DNA of 64,000 nt, from NCBI RefSeq assembly GCF_004364165.1, contig NZ_SOAY01000010.1, positions 1,577,098 through 1,641,097 of the forward strand. Direction: 5' to 3'. Positions 19,301 to 28,520 of the stretch are shown in pieces (position 1 is the first letter of the stretch; every line of letters starts with the position of its first letter). The stretch is from Maribacter spongiicola (GTDB lineage Bacteria > Bacteroidota > Bacteroidia > Flavobacteriales > Flavobacteriaceae). The notes under the pieces are model-generated. The model saw nothing but the letters and a program-made list of their open reading frames with translations, had not been told where the DNA came from and made no database searches. Both the position numbers and the translations under genes were made by a program.

Positions 19301-19844
19301 CTAGTGCCTGTTGCCCCGTATATCTGGTTAAATGAACGGTGTCGTTATCTATAGTTTTGTAATAATATCCTCTTCTGTCTTTATAGCGGTTATTTCTATC
19401 ATACGATTCAAACTCATCAAATTGCTTCTCTAAATCGTCATATCTAACGCCGTACTTCCCAAAAAAACCGGTGTGATAGCCGTTATTTTTCAATAGCGTA
19501 GGGTAGGAGTTTTCCATGTACTCTTCGCGAACATTACCTGTTTGAAAGTTGAAATTATGTGCTCTTTCGTGTAACCCGGTAATGATACTGGCCCTACTAG
19601 CTGCACAAATAGGTGTGGTAACTATTGCTTTATTAAAATAAGTACCTGCTTTTGCCAAGGCATCCATTTCTGGTGTTTCTACAAATTTGTTTCCGGCATA
19701 ACCTATCGCATCAAATCGTTGATCATCTGTTAAAATGAATATGATATTTGGCTTCTCGCTTTTTTGTGCTTTGTTTTGACCATATGATAAGCTTCCTATT
19801 AAACAAAATAAGAATACAGCTAAACGTCTTATTATATTAAGCAT
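16314..19844 (-). CDS. Bifunctional S1 sulfatase / GH78 alpha-L-rhamnosidase
   Basis: Fusion protein of 1176 residues with a Sec signal (1-22, SLSYGQ). Residues about 31-470 are a complete sulfatase: [19 protein letters not shown], the formylglycine motif C-A-A-S-R at Cys80, and [12 protein letters not shown] for metal binding. Residues about 480-600 look like the beta-sandwich start of a GH78 enzyme (EFGWTVPS...[18 protein letters not shown]). The catalytic barrel carries [12 protein letters not shown] near residue 763, with [11 protein letters not shown] toward the end. The same architecture is known from the Formosa agariphila ulvan locus (bifunctional sulfatase/alpha-L-rhamnosidase), which supports ulvan-type substrate use. 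It is a single-gene unit with the clearest shared promoter (site C) and its own terminator. Both modules keep their key motifs. Confidence 0.93.
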   Translation of the reverse strand: MLNIIRRLAVFLFCLIGSLSYGQNKAQKSEKPNIIFILTDDQRFDAIGYAGNKFVETPEMDALAKAGTYFNKAIVTTPICAASRASIITGLHERAHNFNFQTGNVREEYMENSYPTLLKNNGYHTGFFGKYGVRYDDLEKQFDEFESYDRNNRYKDRRGYYYKTIDNDTVHLTRYTGQQALDFIDNNASGNEPFCLSLSFSAPHAHDPAEDQYFWQNSTNNLLADITIPEPALSDDKYFNAQPEIVRQGFNRLRWTWRYDTPEKYQHSLKGYYRMISGIDLEIKEIRKKLKEKGIEDNTVIIVMGDNGYFLGERQLAGKWLMYDNSIRVPLLIFDPRVNKHQDVDDMVLNIDVTSTIADLAGAKIPSTWQGKSLMPIVNQEKKSIERDTILIEHIWDFESIAPSEGVRTEEWKYFRYVNDKTIEELYNLKKDPQEINNLIGKKKYAETANKLRAKLDELIKKNSNEYRAAPTDLTVELIRAPETEVEIFDLQPEFGWTVPSASKFQSAYQILVATDKLTIDANNGNVWDSQRVASNLSTNVEYSGKPLEIGKTYYWKVRIWDEDNRLVDYSEMQKFTTGQSDSYIISTENKFVTTKVDPVVFEKRGDSYFVDFGKAAFATIDFNYNAKEPHTLTFRIGEMVDEEGNVNRTPPAKSNIRYQEIQVDVKPGQKKYQIEVQKNERNTRPNQAVALPKGFPPLLPFRYAEVEGTQETVSKEDFQQLAFHTYWDEEASSFESDDDILNQVWDLCKYSIKATTFNGLYVDGDRERIPYEADAYLNQLSHYTTDREFAMARRTIEYFMKNPTWPTEWQQHVALLIHADYMYTGNTELIERYYDALKHKSLFELSNEDGLITSTKVDKEFMRKLGFPDGYKKPLTDIVDWPPANFNGSKTAGELDGFEFMPYSTVINSFFFENMKIMAEFAKILGKTQEVLDFELRAAKAKKAVNEQMFDKERGIYIDGIGSDHASLHANMMPLAFGLVPEEHYQTVVDYVKSRGLACSVYGSQFLMDGLYNAGEQDYALDLLTDTSDRSWYNMIKIGSTITLEAWDNKYKNNLDWNHAWGAVPANVIPRGLWGIKPKTPGFGIVTIKPQMSTLKSSSIEVPTVRGTIKGTYTHNGPRLQTYEIEIPANMVAEFSLNNLDGKDFIHNGEKVPSAFESIRLSPGKHTIQLKINSF

Positions 19845-19909
19845 ACGTTGATTTTAGTTTTATTGTTTTTGTTGATTTGTATTGCAGTCTTTTTCTTGGA
19901 CCGCATTAC

Positions 19910-19954
19910 CAAACTTAAGTTTCAAGGTTGTAGTATCCATCCTGTGCTGTCCTG
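19910..19954 (-). promoter_or_regulatory. Shared locus promoter, site C (sulfatase-rhamnosidase gene)
   Basis: On the minus strand CAGGACAGCACAGGATG (19954-19938) is followed after exactly 20 bases by TAAGTTTG (19917-19910), a perfect TAnnTTTG -7 box. The predicted transcription start is near 19903, leaving a leader of about 60 nt. This is the best anchor for the spacing rule shared by the six sites. Confidence 0.75.
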
Positions 19955-20023
19955 AATATATTATGGGTATTGTAATTTAAGTGTTTGTTTAAAAATAATG
20001 GAATTATGGTTATTGGTTTTATA

Positions 20024-20068
20024 GCCTACACACCAGTATGGTTATTCTTTTGGAGAACACTAATTTTA
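20024..20068 (+). promoter_or_regulatory. Shared locus promoter, site F (582-residue sulfatase gene)
   Basis: The element GCCTACACACCAGTATG (20024-20040) is the most degenerate of the six. It is followed after exactly 20 bases by TAATTTTA (20061-20068), one base off the -7 consensus. It faces away from site C, repeating the divergent arrangement of sites D and E. Confidence 0.5.
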
Positions 20069-20097
20069 GCGTATACCATTAACTTAAAAATCAAAAT

Positions 20098-21846
20098 ATG
20101 AAATATATAAAATCCAACTTTTCAAAGGTTATATCCCTCTGTTTTATTTTATTAATTATAAGCTGTAATGATAAAAATAAAAAAAAGGAAGCTGCTGAAA
20201 TATCTACGGAGATAAGCTTACCAGAACGTCCAAATATTCTGTGGTTGGTTACAGAAGATATGAGTGCTTATTTACCTTCATTTGGCGATTCAACCATAGT
20301 TACGCCAAACCTGAGTAGGTTGGCTAATGAAGGGGTCATTTACCCGAATCTTTTTTCTACATCTGGTGTTTGCGCCCCAAGTAGAGCTGCGATAACAACG
20401 GGTATGTACCCATCAAGTATTGGTGCCAACCATATGAGAACTACATCTTATACAGAAGTAACCGGTTTACCTGCTTATGGCGCGGTACCACCACCAGAAG
20501 TTAAAATGATCAGTGAATTGTTGCGTAGAGAAGGTTATTATTGTACCAACAATTATAAAACAGATTATCAGTTTAATGCTCCGGTAACTGCTTGGGATGA
20601 AAATGGACCATATGCGCATTGGCGCAATAGAGATAAAGATCAACCATTTTTCTCGGTTGTTAATTTTACCGAAACCCATGAGTCTGGTTTATTTGAACCT
20701 TACGGACATCGTTATATTGAAAAAAGACATTATCAGTTAGGAGATAGAAGCTTTAAGTGGAAAGAAGGTAGAATGTCAGAGGAAGAAACTCCAAAGCACA
20801 TAGCAAAGGACACAAAATTTAATATCCCTCCTTATTTACCCGATACAGAAGTTGTGCAAAGAGATATGTGGAAGATGTATAATAATATTGCAGAAATGGA
20901 TAGCCAATTAGGTGCGGTTTTGAAGCAATTGGAAGATGATGGACTTTTAGAAAATACAATTGTCTTCTTTTATGGAGACCATGGTGGCACAATGCCCAGA
21001 CAAAAACGATTAATTTATGACTCGGGTTTGAAAACCCCAATGATTATTAGATTTCCAAATAAAGTAAATGCCGGTTCTAAAGATGATCAGTTAATTAGTT
21101 TTGTAGATTTTGCACCGACATTACTTTCTTTAACAGGTTCTGAACCATATGACTATATGCAAGGGCAAGCTTTTTTGGGTGAATTTAAAGCAAAAAATAA
21201 ACGAGAATATATTTATGGAGCTGCCGATCGTTTTGATGGATTTACAGATGCGATTCGCGCAGTACGCGATAGCCGTTTTAAATATATTAGAAATTATAGA
21301 CCGGAACAAGGTTATTATTTACCAATAGATTACAGAGAAAATATACCGACCATGCAAGAGTTATTGCGCTTAAGAGATGCTGGTAAATTAGATTCAGTAC
21401 AATCTTTATGGTTTGGTAGTACAAAACCTGTAGAAGAACTATACGATTGTCAACTTGATCCACATGAGATCAATAATCTTGCAAATAACCCGGAATATGC
21501 TGAAACCTTAAAGAAGTTAAGCGGCGAATTGGATAAATGGATAGCAAATATAGGTGATCAGCCAAACTTACCAGAAGGTGAGCTGTTAACGCAATTGTGG
21601 GAAGGAGAAGAGGTACAGCCTGTTACACTAAACCCAACGGCAGATTTTCTAGCATCTACAGTAGCTATTACATGTGCTACAGAAGGTGCTTCTATAGGCT
21701 ATAAAATAACAGATGATAATAAAAAAGAATCAACTGTTTGGCAGGTGTATGTTGACCCTTTTAAATTACCTGAAAATAGCACACTGAGCATTCAATCTCA
21801 TCGTATTGGATTCAAACCTAGTGGCATTGTTGTAGTCAATAAGTAA
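20098..21846 (+). CDS. S1 family sulfatase lipoprotein (CAPSR motif, heparan N-sulfatase-like)
   Basis: Sulfatase of 582 residues with lipobox IISC (Cys23). The catalytic core has NILWLVTEDMSAYLPSFGD at about 46-64, the formylglycine motif C-A-P-S-R at Cys92 followed by AAITTGMYPSSIGANHMRT, and FFYGDHGGTMPRQKR carrying the second ligand set. This N-terminal pattern resembles sulfamidase-like sulfatases, which I associate with S1_8, a subfamily also found in ulvan loci. The last 70 residues form a small beta-rich extension (TVAITCATEGASIGYKI...) resembling a chitobiase-type C-terminal domain. It is monocistronic: promoter site F upstream and a hairpin right after the stop. Confidence 0.94.
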   Translation: MKYIKSNFSKVISLCFILLIISCNDKNKKKEAAEISTEISLPERPNILWLVTEDMSAYLPSFGDSTIVTPNLSRLANEGVIYPNLFSTSGVCAPSRAAITTGMYPSSIGANHMRTTSYTEVTGLPAYGAVPPPEVKMISELLRREGYYCTNNYKTDYQFNAPVTAWDENGPYAHWRNRDKDQPFFSVVNFTETHESGLFEPYGHRYIEKRHYQLGDRSFKWKEGRMSEEETPKHIAKDTKFNIPPYLPDTEVVQRDMWKMYNNIAEMDSQLGAVLKQLEDDGLLENTIVFFYGDHGGTMPRQKRLIYDSGLKTPMIIRFPNKVNAGSKDDQLISFVDFAPTLLSLTGSEPYDYMQGQAFLGEFKAKNKREYIYGAADRFDGFTDAIRAVRDSRFKYIRNYRPEQGYYLPIDYRENIPTMQELLRLRDAGKLDSVQSLWFGSTKPVEELYDCQLDPHEINNLANNPEYAETLKKLSGELDKWIANIGDQPNLPEGELLTQLWEGEEVQPVTLNPTADFLASTVAITCATEGASIGYKITDDNKKESTVWQVYVDPFKLPENSTLSIQSHRIGFKPSGIVVVNK

Positions 21847-21879
21847 TATTTACTTAAAATTATTTTAATGGCGCCGTTC

Positions 21880-21917
21880 ATTCAAAGATTACAAATATTG
21901 CTTTGTAATCTTTGAAT
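21880..21917. terminator. Bidirectional intrinsic terminator
   Basis: Perfect 16-bp inverted repeat, arms 21880-21895 and 21902-21917 (core TTCAAAGATTACAAA), with a six-base loop. It separates the convergent sulfatase and GH5-like genes. It is A/T-rich, so it may be weaker than the GC-rich hairpin at 14.47 kb. Confidence 0.72.
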
Positions 21918-21960
21918 TAAAAGTGCATGCTGCTTGTAATTTTTAATTTGTTTCTTCAGT

Positions 21961-23352
21961 TTAATTTCGAATACCTGGTACTATTTGTATGTTTAGTACA
22001 GCTTTGTTAGCAGGCCATTTTAAAATTATTAATTTTTGAGTCTTTTCATCCCATATAAAATCTAGAGGATTAATGTCAGTCGGAATTTTGTACACTTCTA
22101 ATCCTTTATTTTTAATAGGGTCGTAATACATAACAAAATCATCGTCTATGAGTATTGAAAATCCATCAGGGTAATGTCTATTGGCGCCTATGAAAATTAC
22201 CGAAGCTCCTTTGTTTGCATCTGGTTTTATAGTTAAATCTAATGTTCGTGTCGCATGGTTGAACAAAAATGATTTAATGTCACCGGCAATGGTTTGTGGA
22301 TAAGGTCTGGCAATGATATCTGTAATGTATTTTCTTTCTACAGTACCTGCAGCTTTTTTATCGCTAAAAATTGCCCAAGTAGAAGGGCCGCCAGGTAAAA
22401 AATTCTGCATGCTACGATTACCCAAGAACCATGCTTTTATACTACCCACACCCATTCTGTCAAAAACTTCTGCGGTTCGTATATACAACTCGCGATACTC
22501 TAATTGACCTAAAGGGCCTGAAATTAAAGTATCTGTTGTAGCAAATGTTGGAAAACCCCATTCACCAATAAGTATGGGAGCATTTAAAAAATCAGATTCT
22601 TTATCAAAACGATCCATTACTGGTTTAATAAATTCAATTTTATTCTGATAAATATGTGGTGCAAAAATGATATTCTCTCTATTGACATTGGTTGTTATTT
22701 CAGCATATTGATTATTATCGATGCCTTCACCTTTATTCATAAAGATAGATTGTAATAGTATTTTTTTCTTAGGGTTTATGAGGTTGCTAGCGTCTATTAT
22801 TTTTTGATATAGTGGAACTAAGTATCTTTTGGTAAGTTCATTATAGGTAATCTTCATTGTCAACTTTCTTGGCTCGTTTACAATGTCATACCCTAGAACA
22901 GAAGATTCTTCTGCATATCGCTTCCATATTACCTGCCATGCGGCTATATAGGTGTTGTATTCGTTATTTTTATTCAACCAAAAGTCCTCCCAAATAAAGC
23001 GATCAATACCATAAACGGTCATTTTAAATACGGTATTAAACCCAGCATTTCTACCTAAATTAACCAAAGAATCTAATTTTATTAAATAGTTGTTGTCTAA
23101 TTTACCGCCAGGAAAACTACTAAGTTTACCTAACTCTAGTCTTATTACCTGTGTATTACTGCCCATGCGAACCATACGAGTATAGTCATCAGAATTAAAG
23201 AAGACTTCTCCTTTATGATCGTTGGTATTGATTACGAAACCTCTTGGTATAATGTGTCTTCCATGGCTATCTCGTAGACCATGTTTAATTTGAGCTGAAC
23301 AGGTTATATTACCGGCTAAAACTAAAAGGAAAATTAAGAGTGTTTTTTTCAT
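21961..23352 (-). CDS. GH5-like secreted glycoside hydrolase
   Basis: Clan A (beta/alpha)8 glycosidase, 463 residues from the ATG at 23352. I chose this start because it opens a clean signal peptide, MKKTLLIFLLVLAGNITCSAQ; an ATG 30 bases upstream is possible. HIIPRGFVINTND opens the barrel, GYDIVNEPR carries the acid/base Glu (about 160), APHIYQ the conserved His-x-Tyr, and ILIGEWGFP the nucleophile Glu (about 264), as in GH5 cellulase and endoglycoceramidase-like enzymes. The last 100 residues form a beta-sandwich. It follows the SusC/SusD unit but is separated by a strong terminator and has no shared 17-bp element. It may be expressed by read-through or from its own promoter. The linkage it cleaves is unknown. 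Confidence 0.85.
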   Translation of the reverse strand: MKKTLLIFLLVLAGNITCSAQIKHGLRDSHGRHIIPRGFVINTNDHKGEVFFNSDDYTRMVRMGSNTQVIRLELGKLSSFPGGKLDNNYLIKLDSLVNLGRNAGFNTVFKMTVYGIDRFIWEDFWLNKNNEYNTYIAAWQVIWKRYAEESSVLGYDIVNEPRKLTMKITYNELTKRYLVPLYQKIIDASNLINPKKKILLQSIFMNKGEGIDNNQYAEITTNVNRENIIFAPHIYQNKIEFIKPVMDRFDKESDFLNAPILIGEWGFPTFATTDTLISGPLGQLEYRELYIRTAEVFDRMGVGSIKAWFLGNRSMQNFLPGGPSTWAIFSDKKAAGTVERKYITDIIARPYPQTIAGDIKSFLFNHATRTLDLTIKPDANKGASVIFIGANRHYPDGFSILIDDDFVMYYDPIKNKGLEVYKIPTDINPLDFIWDEKTQKLIILKWPANKAVLNIQIVPGIRN

Positions 23353-23421
23353 GATATAATTTTTTAAAAGTGAAATTGACACATTTTTAAGTTTCGGTAT
23401 TTAATGATACATGATAAAAAG

Positions 23422-23454
23422 AGAGTGGGACAAAAACATGTTTTGTCCCACTCT
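23422..23454 (-). terminator. Intrinsic terminator of the first SusC/SusD operon
   Basis: Perfect 14-bp inverted repeat, arms 23422-23435 and 23441-23454 (core AGAGTGGGACAAAA), with a five-base loop. On the minus strand it is followed by a run of T residues. It lies about 70 bases after the SusD stop. Confidence 0.9.
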
Positions 23455-23522
23455 ACCAACTAACTTCAAACAACTAATATGAATTACCAATTCTGGTAAC
23501 TTTATTATAATAATATCAATTT

Positions 23523-25091
23523 TTATCTGTACCCATTATTTGTAGGGTCAGATTCTAATAAGGCAGGATTTTGTTCCAGTTCTTGTAACGGAATAGGAAG
23601 TTTAACATGCCATGGTCTAATATTTAAATTCGGTTCCCAAAAACGATATTCTAAGTTTGTAACAACATCTAATAAGATACCCCAACGTATAAGGTCGTAT
23701 CTTCTATGGGCTTCACCTGCTAACTCCCATTTACGCTCATCATAAATAGCTTCTCTAAAGCCTTGTTGGGTAAGACCTTCAAGTTTCCATTCTGCTTCCG
23801 TTTCGTAAGCTCGTTCTCTTATAGGTTCTATATATTGATAAGCATTACCAGGACCATTAGCTTCGTTTTCACATTCTGCCGCCATTAAATAGACATCTGC
23901 TAAACGAAATACCATTCTATTGTCCGAGTGATTGAAACGAGGAGAGCTTTCTAAATCTAAATTCCAGAATTTACCCATGTATGGAAAGTTTAAGTCGAAG
24001 CCTAAATAATTATCAACAATATTTAATTCTCTTCTTAAATCGTTTAAAGGGAATTTTTCGGCAAAATCTTTAGAGGCAACTTGTAAACCTGTACCATTAA
24101 AAGCCTCACCTCTTGCATTTAAGGCATCGCTTAATGCAGATCTTTCATCTGCATTTTTAGGTTCATCCCTTAATCGAGGGTTAAACAAGCTTGGTCTCCA
24201 ACTATTATTACCGGCAAATGCTGCACCTGGAAAAGCAGGGTCAAAAATACCTTCGATATCCCTAGCAAAATCTAAAGACCAAATAATTTCAGGGTTATAT
24301 TCATTAGTGGGATCAAAAACTTCATTATAAGTTGGTAATAGTGCATGTGGAGATTCATCTATAATTTCCAGACATTTACTCAAACCAGCTGACCACTCTT
24401 GCTGCTTCATATAAATTTTTGCTTCAATAATAGCAGCTGCCCATTTGGTTGCACGCCCTCTTTGGTCATCTGGGTAGGTCAATGGTAAAATAGACTGGGC
24501 AAATTGTAAATCGTCTAAAATACCTTCAATTATTATTGACTCATCCGTCCTTGCTAATGAACTCACTTCTTCTAATGTAAGTACTTCGGTATAATATGGG
24601 GCATCTCCCCAAAGATTGGTAATGTGCCAATAACATAGTGCTCTTAAAAAACGGGCCTCTGCAACAATTTCTGTTCGTGGACCTTCTAAAATACCTTCAT
24701 TATTTTCTACCCTGTCGATAATGATGTTTGTATTGAATACAATTCCATATAAATCCTTCCAAGTATCAGAAACACTCATTTTTTGTACAGACACATCTGC
24801 AAGAGCTTCGTTCATGGAATAGTTACCAATCGGTTCCACAAAATTTGCAGCACGATTAGGTTCGATAATATCCGCACCATTATCATAAAAATGATCCAAA
24901 CCTACTTGACCGTAAATGGAATTGTTTTTTAAAATTGCGTAAGTACCATTAATAGCTTGTCTTGCGTCACTTTCAGATGCAAAAAAGGTTTCTGGAGCCA
25001 CAATGGCTCTCGGGTCTTCTTCTAAAAACTTCTCGCATCCAAAAGTGGAGAATATAATGAAGATGTATAAAAAAATGTTCTTTGTTTTCAT
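23523..25091 (-). CDS. susD: SusD/RagB-like glycan-binding lipoprotein
   Basis: Surface lipoprotein of 522 residues (lipobox FGC, Cys19, followed by EKFLEEDP, the usual SusD beginning). The helical TPR-rich body is visible in AEARFLRALCYWHITNLWGDAPYYTEV and KWAAAIIEAKIYMKQQEWSAG. The C-terminal RLADVYLMAAECENEAN, YDERKWELAGEAHRRYDLIRWG and a final LESDPTNNGYR are classic RagB/SusD signatures. It caps the SusC channel and binds the oligosaccharide at the cell surface. It is 9 bases after SusC and ends at a strong terminator, so the two form a separate operon. Sequence alone does not reveal the bound sugar; context suggests a sulfated rhamnose-containing oligomer. Confidence 0.96.
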   Translation of the reverse strand: MKTKNIFLYIFIIFSTFGCEKFLEEDPRAIVAPETFFASESDARQAINGTYAILKNNSIYGQVGLDHFYDNGADIIEPNRAANFVEPIGNYSMNEALADVSVQKMSVSDTWKDLYGIVFNTNIIIDRVENNEGILEGPRTEIVAEARFLRALCYWHITNLWGDAPYYTEVLTLEEVSSLARTDESIIIEGILDDLQFAQSILPLTYPDDQRGRATKWAAAIIEAKIYMKQQEWSAGLSKCLEIIDESPHALLPTYNEVFDPTNEYNPEIIWSLDFARDIEGIFDPAFPGAAFAGNNSWRPSLFNPRLRDEPKNADERSALSDALNARGEAFNGTGLQVASKDFAEKFPLNDLRRELNIVDNYLGFDLNFPYMGKFWNLDLESSPRFNHSDNRMVFRLADVYLMAAECENEANGPGNAYQYIEPIRERAYETEAEWKLEGLTQQGFREAIYDERKWELAGEAHRRYDLIRWGILLDVVTNLEYRFWEPNLNIRPWHVKLPIPLQELEQNPALLESDPTNNGYR

Positions 25092-25100
25092 AATTATTTT

Positions 25101-28100
25101 TTAAAAAGTTACGTTTACACCAAGTGTGATAACACGTGGATTAGGATAATTTGCATCTAAATATCCTTGTGCAATATTGCCCAAACCGGTTCTACCAAAG
25201 TTACTTGCCTCTGGTTCTATCAATCTAGTACTAGAGAACAACAATAAGTTGGCACCTGACAAATAGATGGTAGCTTTTTTAACGCCGTCAAGACCTATTT
25301 TATCAGTAGGGAAGTTATATGCCAATCTTACCGTTTTCAAACGTAGGTGTGAACCATCTTCCACATATTCGGAATTACTCGGTGTATTTGTCACTGTATC
25401 GGCTCCCGCTCTAGGAATATTAGAGGTTGGGTTGTTAACCGTCCATCTGTCTCGTAAATCGCCAAACTTAACTGTTTCACCTCTGTTAAAATAATGATTA
25501 CGCATTCTTAAATTGTACACCTCATTACCTACAGTACCTTGAAAGAAAAATGAAAAGTCTAAATTTTTATATGAAAAAGAGTTTTCGATCCCAAAAATTA
25601 AATCGGGAATTGGACTACCCAAAATAACATTGTCTTCTGTAGACGCAATGCCATCACCATTAATATCCTCAAAGTGTGATCCACCAACAACCTGAGGGTC
25701 GGTTCTGCCAGAGGCATCAATTTCTTCTTGACTCTTCCAAGTACCTAAATAATTTAGACCTGTATAAACTGGAACGGACTCACCTACAATAAGTCGTGTA
25801 TTTCCTGAGCCAATAATAGGGTCAACAACAACATCTATAAACTCTTGACCTCCTAAATCCAAAATCTCGTTATCGTTAGAAGATAACGCAACGGAAGAAT
25901 TCCAGCTAAAATCTGATTTGGATATGTTGGTAGATGTCAATAGAAGTTCCCAACCTTTATTGGAAAGTGCCCCTACATTTTGTAACTGACTTGTAAAACC
26001 CGTTTGCCTTGGTATAGTAACATCCAAAAGTAAATCATTAGTTTCTTTTTCGTAGTAGTTAAATTCTGCAAAAAGTCTGCCATTGAACATTGATGCTTCT
26101 AAAGCTATATCTAAAGAAGTTGTTGTTTCCCATTGCAGATTTGGATTTGCAGGCCTACCTAATGTTAAGCCAGGAACCTCAGATCCATTCAACGTTGTGT
26201 TAGCCTCGGTAAGCACACCCAGTGTTCTATAAGGGCCAATCGCCTGATTACCTGAACGACCCCAACTAGCTCTTAACTTTAAATCTTTGAACAAAGTTTG
26301 GTCTTGCATGAATTCTTCTTCACTAATTTTCCAGGCACCGGCTATTGAAGGATAAAATTCATACTTATTCCCTGGAGCAAATACAGAACTACCGTCTGAT
26401 CTACCTACCAATGTTAAAAGATATTTGTCTTTATAGTCGTAATTTATCCTTCCAAAAAATGAAGCAATTTGAAACCCAGTATAATCACTGCTTACAATAG
26501 ATCTTATAGGATCAGAGTTTCCTAGATTATTAAAACCGGTAGCATCACTTGTAATACCTGCTGCCTCTGCTTCCGTTATTTCTGTTTCTACTTTTTGAAA
26601 TGAAGCGCCACCTAAAATAGTTAAACTATGGTCCTCACCAAAATCGGTATTATACTGTACCGTATTTTCGTTGTTCCAACCCGTGCTTGCCACAGTACGT
26701 ACACTAGCAGTACCACCATCTGGCACACCAATGGCAAGGTTGCCTGGCAACTGACTAGAATTAAATCGGTTTTGCTTCGTATTATTGAATTCTGGACTGA
26801 ATGTTGAACGTATAATCCAACCTGGCGCTGGTTGGTATTCTAAATAAGCAGTTGACAATAAATTATTGGTGAACGTTTCATTAGTGTTCAGCGCAAAATT
26901 TGCCAAGGGGTTATTGAATGGTGCCCCAATTACTTCGTCAAAACCGTTAAAAGTACCATCATTATTAAATACGGGTTGCGTACGTAATGTTCCAAAAGCA
27001 TTTCCGCCAAAGGAGGTTAGGCCATTTTCATTTTTAATTCTGGAATAGTTGATACGAAATCCTGCTTTTACTTTTTCACTTAATTTTAAATCTAGATTTG
27101 ACCTAAAAATAAATTTTTCGATACCAGTACTTTTTACAATACCTTCTTGATTGAAGTATGCAATAGAGTTGTAATAGTTAACATTTTCTGATGCTCCTGA
27201 CAAAGATATATCCGCGTTATAAATTGGAGCAGGACCCGTTGTTAAATCTACCCAGTCATTATTCGGGTAGGTAGATGGGTCGTTAGGAAATGGTTCCGAT
27301 ACATTTCTAAAAGCAGCACTTTCATTCGTAAATGCTATTTGTTCTTCTTGACTTAGTAAATCTGGTAATTCAGGTAGCATTTGCATACTTGTGAAAATAT
27401 TTACGCTTATTTCAGGTTTTCCAGTTCCAGCGCCCAATCCATTTTTAGTGGTAACTAAAACTACCCCATTTGCACCTCTAGAACCATAGATAGCAATAGA
27501 GGAGGCATCTTTTAGAATTTCTATAGATTTAATATCGCTTGCGTTAATATTGTTTAGGTTGAAGTTTGTACCAACAACGATACCATCAATTACCCATAGT
27601 GGTTCGTTACTACCTGTAATAGAATTACCACCTCTTACACGTATAGCTGTTCCGGCACCAGGTGCTCCACTTGTTTGTGTTACTTGAACACCTGCAGCTC
27701 TACCTTGTAAGACCTGATCTACCCTTGATGAGGGCACTTGGGTAATATCGTCTGAACTCACCGAAGATACAGAGCCCGTTAAATCTGATTTTTTAGTAGT
27801 ACCATAACCAATTACAACTACTTCGTCAAGCTTATTACCTGCTTTGAGAATTATATTTAATTGAGTTTGGTTACCAATGGAAATACTTTGTGGTTCATAA
27901 CCAATGTAAGAAACCTGTAGTGCGTCTTCAGAGTTTGCTTCAATGGTAAAATTACCATCGAAATCGGTAGTAGTACCTCTAGTTGTTCCTTGAACAATTA
28001 CCGATGCTCCAGGTAAAGGTCCTTCTTCATCCGATACATTACCACTAACAGTCTGTTGAGACCATGATGATAATGTAACTAAGGCAAACAGTACAGTAAA

Positions 28101-28142
28101 TACCTTAGTTTTAATTTTAAATAGTGTTAGTTTAGTTTTCAT
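25101..28142 (-). CDS. susC: SusC/RagA-like TonB-dependent oligosaccharide importer
   Basis: Outer-membrane receptor of 1013 residues. The order is signal peptide (to about 28, SSWSQQ), carboxypeptidase-regulatory-like domain (about 30-105, GPLPGASVIVQGTTRGTTTD), the SusC box DEVVVIGYGTTKKSDLTGS, the plug domain with GAPGAGTAIRVRGGNSI and IYGSRGANGVVLVTTK, then a 22-strand barrel ending in VITLGVNVTF with terminal Phe. Length is normal for SusC. It energises uptake of oligosaccharides with SusD and an ExbBD-TonB system encoded elsewhere. The start is preceded by shared promoter site A with a predicted leader of about 33 nt. It is the only importer in the large locus. Confidence 0.96.
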   Translation of the reverse strand: MKTKLTLFKIKTKVFTVLFALVTLSSWSQQTVSGNVSDEEGPLPGASVIVQGTTRGTTTDFDGNFTIEANSEDALQVSYIGYEPQSISIGNQTQLNIILKAGNKLDEVVVIGYGTTKKSDLTGSVSSVSSDDITQVPSSRVDQVLQGRAAGVQVTQTSGAPGAGTAIRVRGGNSITGSNEPLWVIDGIVVGTNFNLNNINASDIKSIEILKDASSIAIYGSRGANGVVLVTTKNGLGAGTGKPEISVNIFTSMQMLPELPDLLSQEEQIAFTNESAAFRNVSEPFPNDPSTYPNNDWVDLTTGPAPIYNADISLSGASENVNYYNSIAYFNQEGIVKSTGIEKFIFRSNLDLKLSEKVKAGFRINYSRIKNENGLTSFGGNAFGTLRTQPVFNNDGTFNGFDEVIGAPFNNPLANFALNTNETFTNNLLSTAYLEYQPAPGWIIRSTFSPEFNNTKQNRFNSSQLPGNLAIGVPDGGTASVRTVASTGWNNENTVQYNTDFGEDHSLTILGGASFQKVETEITEAEAAGITSDATGFNNLGNSDPIRSIVSSDYTGFQIASFFGRINYDYKDKYLLTLVGRSDGSSVFAPGNKYEFYPSIAGAWKISEEEFMQDQTLFKDLKLRASWGRSGNQAIGPYRTLGVLTEANTTLNGSEVPGLTLGRPANPNLQWETTTSLDIALEASMFNGRLFAEFNYYEKETNDLLLDVTIPRQTGFTSQLQNVGALSNKGWELLLTSTNISKSDFSWNSSVALSSNDNEILDLGGQEFIDVVVDPIIGSGNTRLIVGESVPVYTGLNYLGTWKSQEEIDASGRTDPQVVGGSHFEDINGDGIASTEDNVILGSPIPDLIFGIENSFSYKNLDFSFFFQGTVGNEVYNLRMRNHYFNRGETVKFGDLRDRWTVNNPTSNIPRAGADTVTNTPSNSEYVEDGSHLRLKTVRLAYNFPTDKIGLDGVKKATIYLSGANLLLFSSTRLIEPEASNFGRTGLGNIAQGYLDANYPNPRVITLGVNVTF

Positions 28143-28182
28143 AGAATTGTCTCATAAAGTTGAAAATTTCATTTTGATTATG

Positions 28183-28227
28183 TTAAACTATCGTTAAGGT
28201 TTTTTTTAATCATCCTGTACTGTACTG
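28183..28227 (-). promoter_or_regulatory. Shared locus promoter, site A (SusC/SusD operon)
   Basis: On the minus strand CAGTACAGTACAGGATG (28227-28211) is followed after exactly 20 bases by TAGTTTAA (28190-28183), a partial -7 match. The 17-bp element is identical to site B, 9.4 kb away. It contains a 5-bp period (GTACA GTACA), as if two monomers bind side by side. The rest of the 28143-28520 gap holds the terminator described separately and no gene. Confidence 0.72.
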
Positions 28228-28471
28228 TAGTGGTAAACTAATTTTATAGTGAAATAGCGTGTATATAGAATGTTTACTGGTTTTCTTAATAAAAAATTAA
28301 ATTCATAAAAAATGTCATTTTAATTTTTAAATTGATATTTAAATTGGTTTTAGAATTTAAAAATGATAATTCTTGCTGTATATGGGTAGTGGAAAAAATG
28401 AGCTTGATTGGTTTACAGATTCAGAAAAAACATTTAGCATTCATTACTATTGAAATTAATATTAAAAATAA

Positions 28472-28494
28472 AACCCCTATAAAAATTAAAGGGG
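28472..28494 (-). terminator. Intrinsic terminator of the rhamnosidase operon
   Basis: Inverted repeat ACCCCT/AGGGGT (28472-28477 and 28489-28494) with extra A/T pairing inside the loop. On the minus strand it is followed by a T-rich run (TTTTATTTTT). It lies about 27 bases after the sulfatase stop at 28521. Confidence 0.72.
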
Positions 28495-28520
28495 TCTTAA
28501 ATAACTGTTTTAAAAACTGA

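Noticed and set aside
14537..19844. Alanine in the sulfatase motifs CGASR and CAASR as a sign of inactivation
   Set aside because: The recognised maturation motif allows Pro or Ala at the third position, so both enzymes should be processed normally.
28332..28520. 62-codon plus-strand frame before the SusC promoter
   Set aside because: A/T-rich, includes the rhamnosidase-operon terminator, and has no promoter or protein-like composition.
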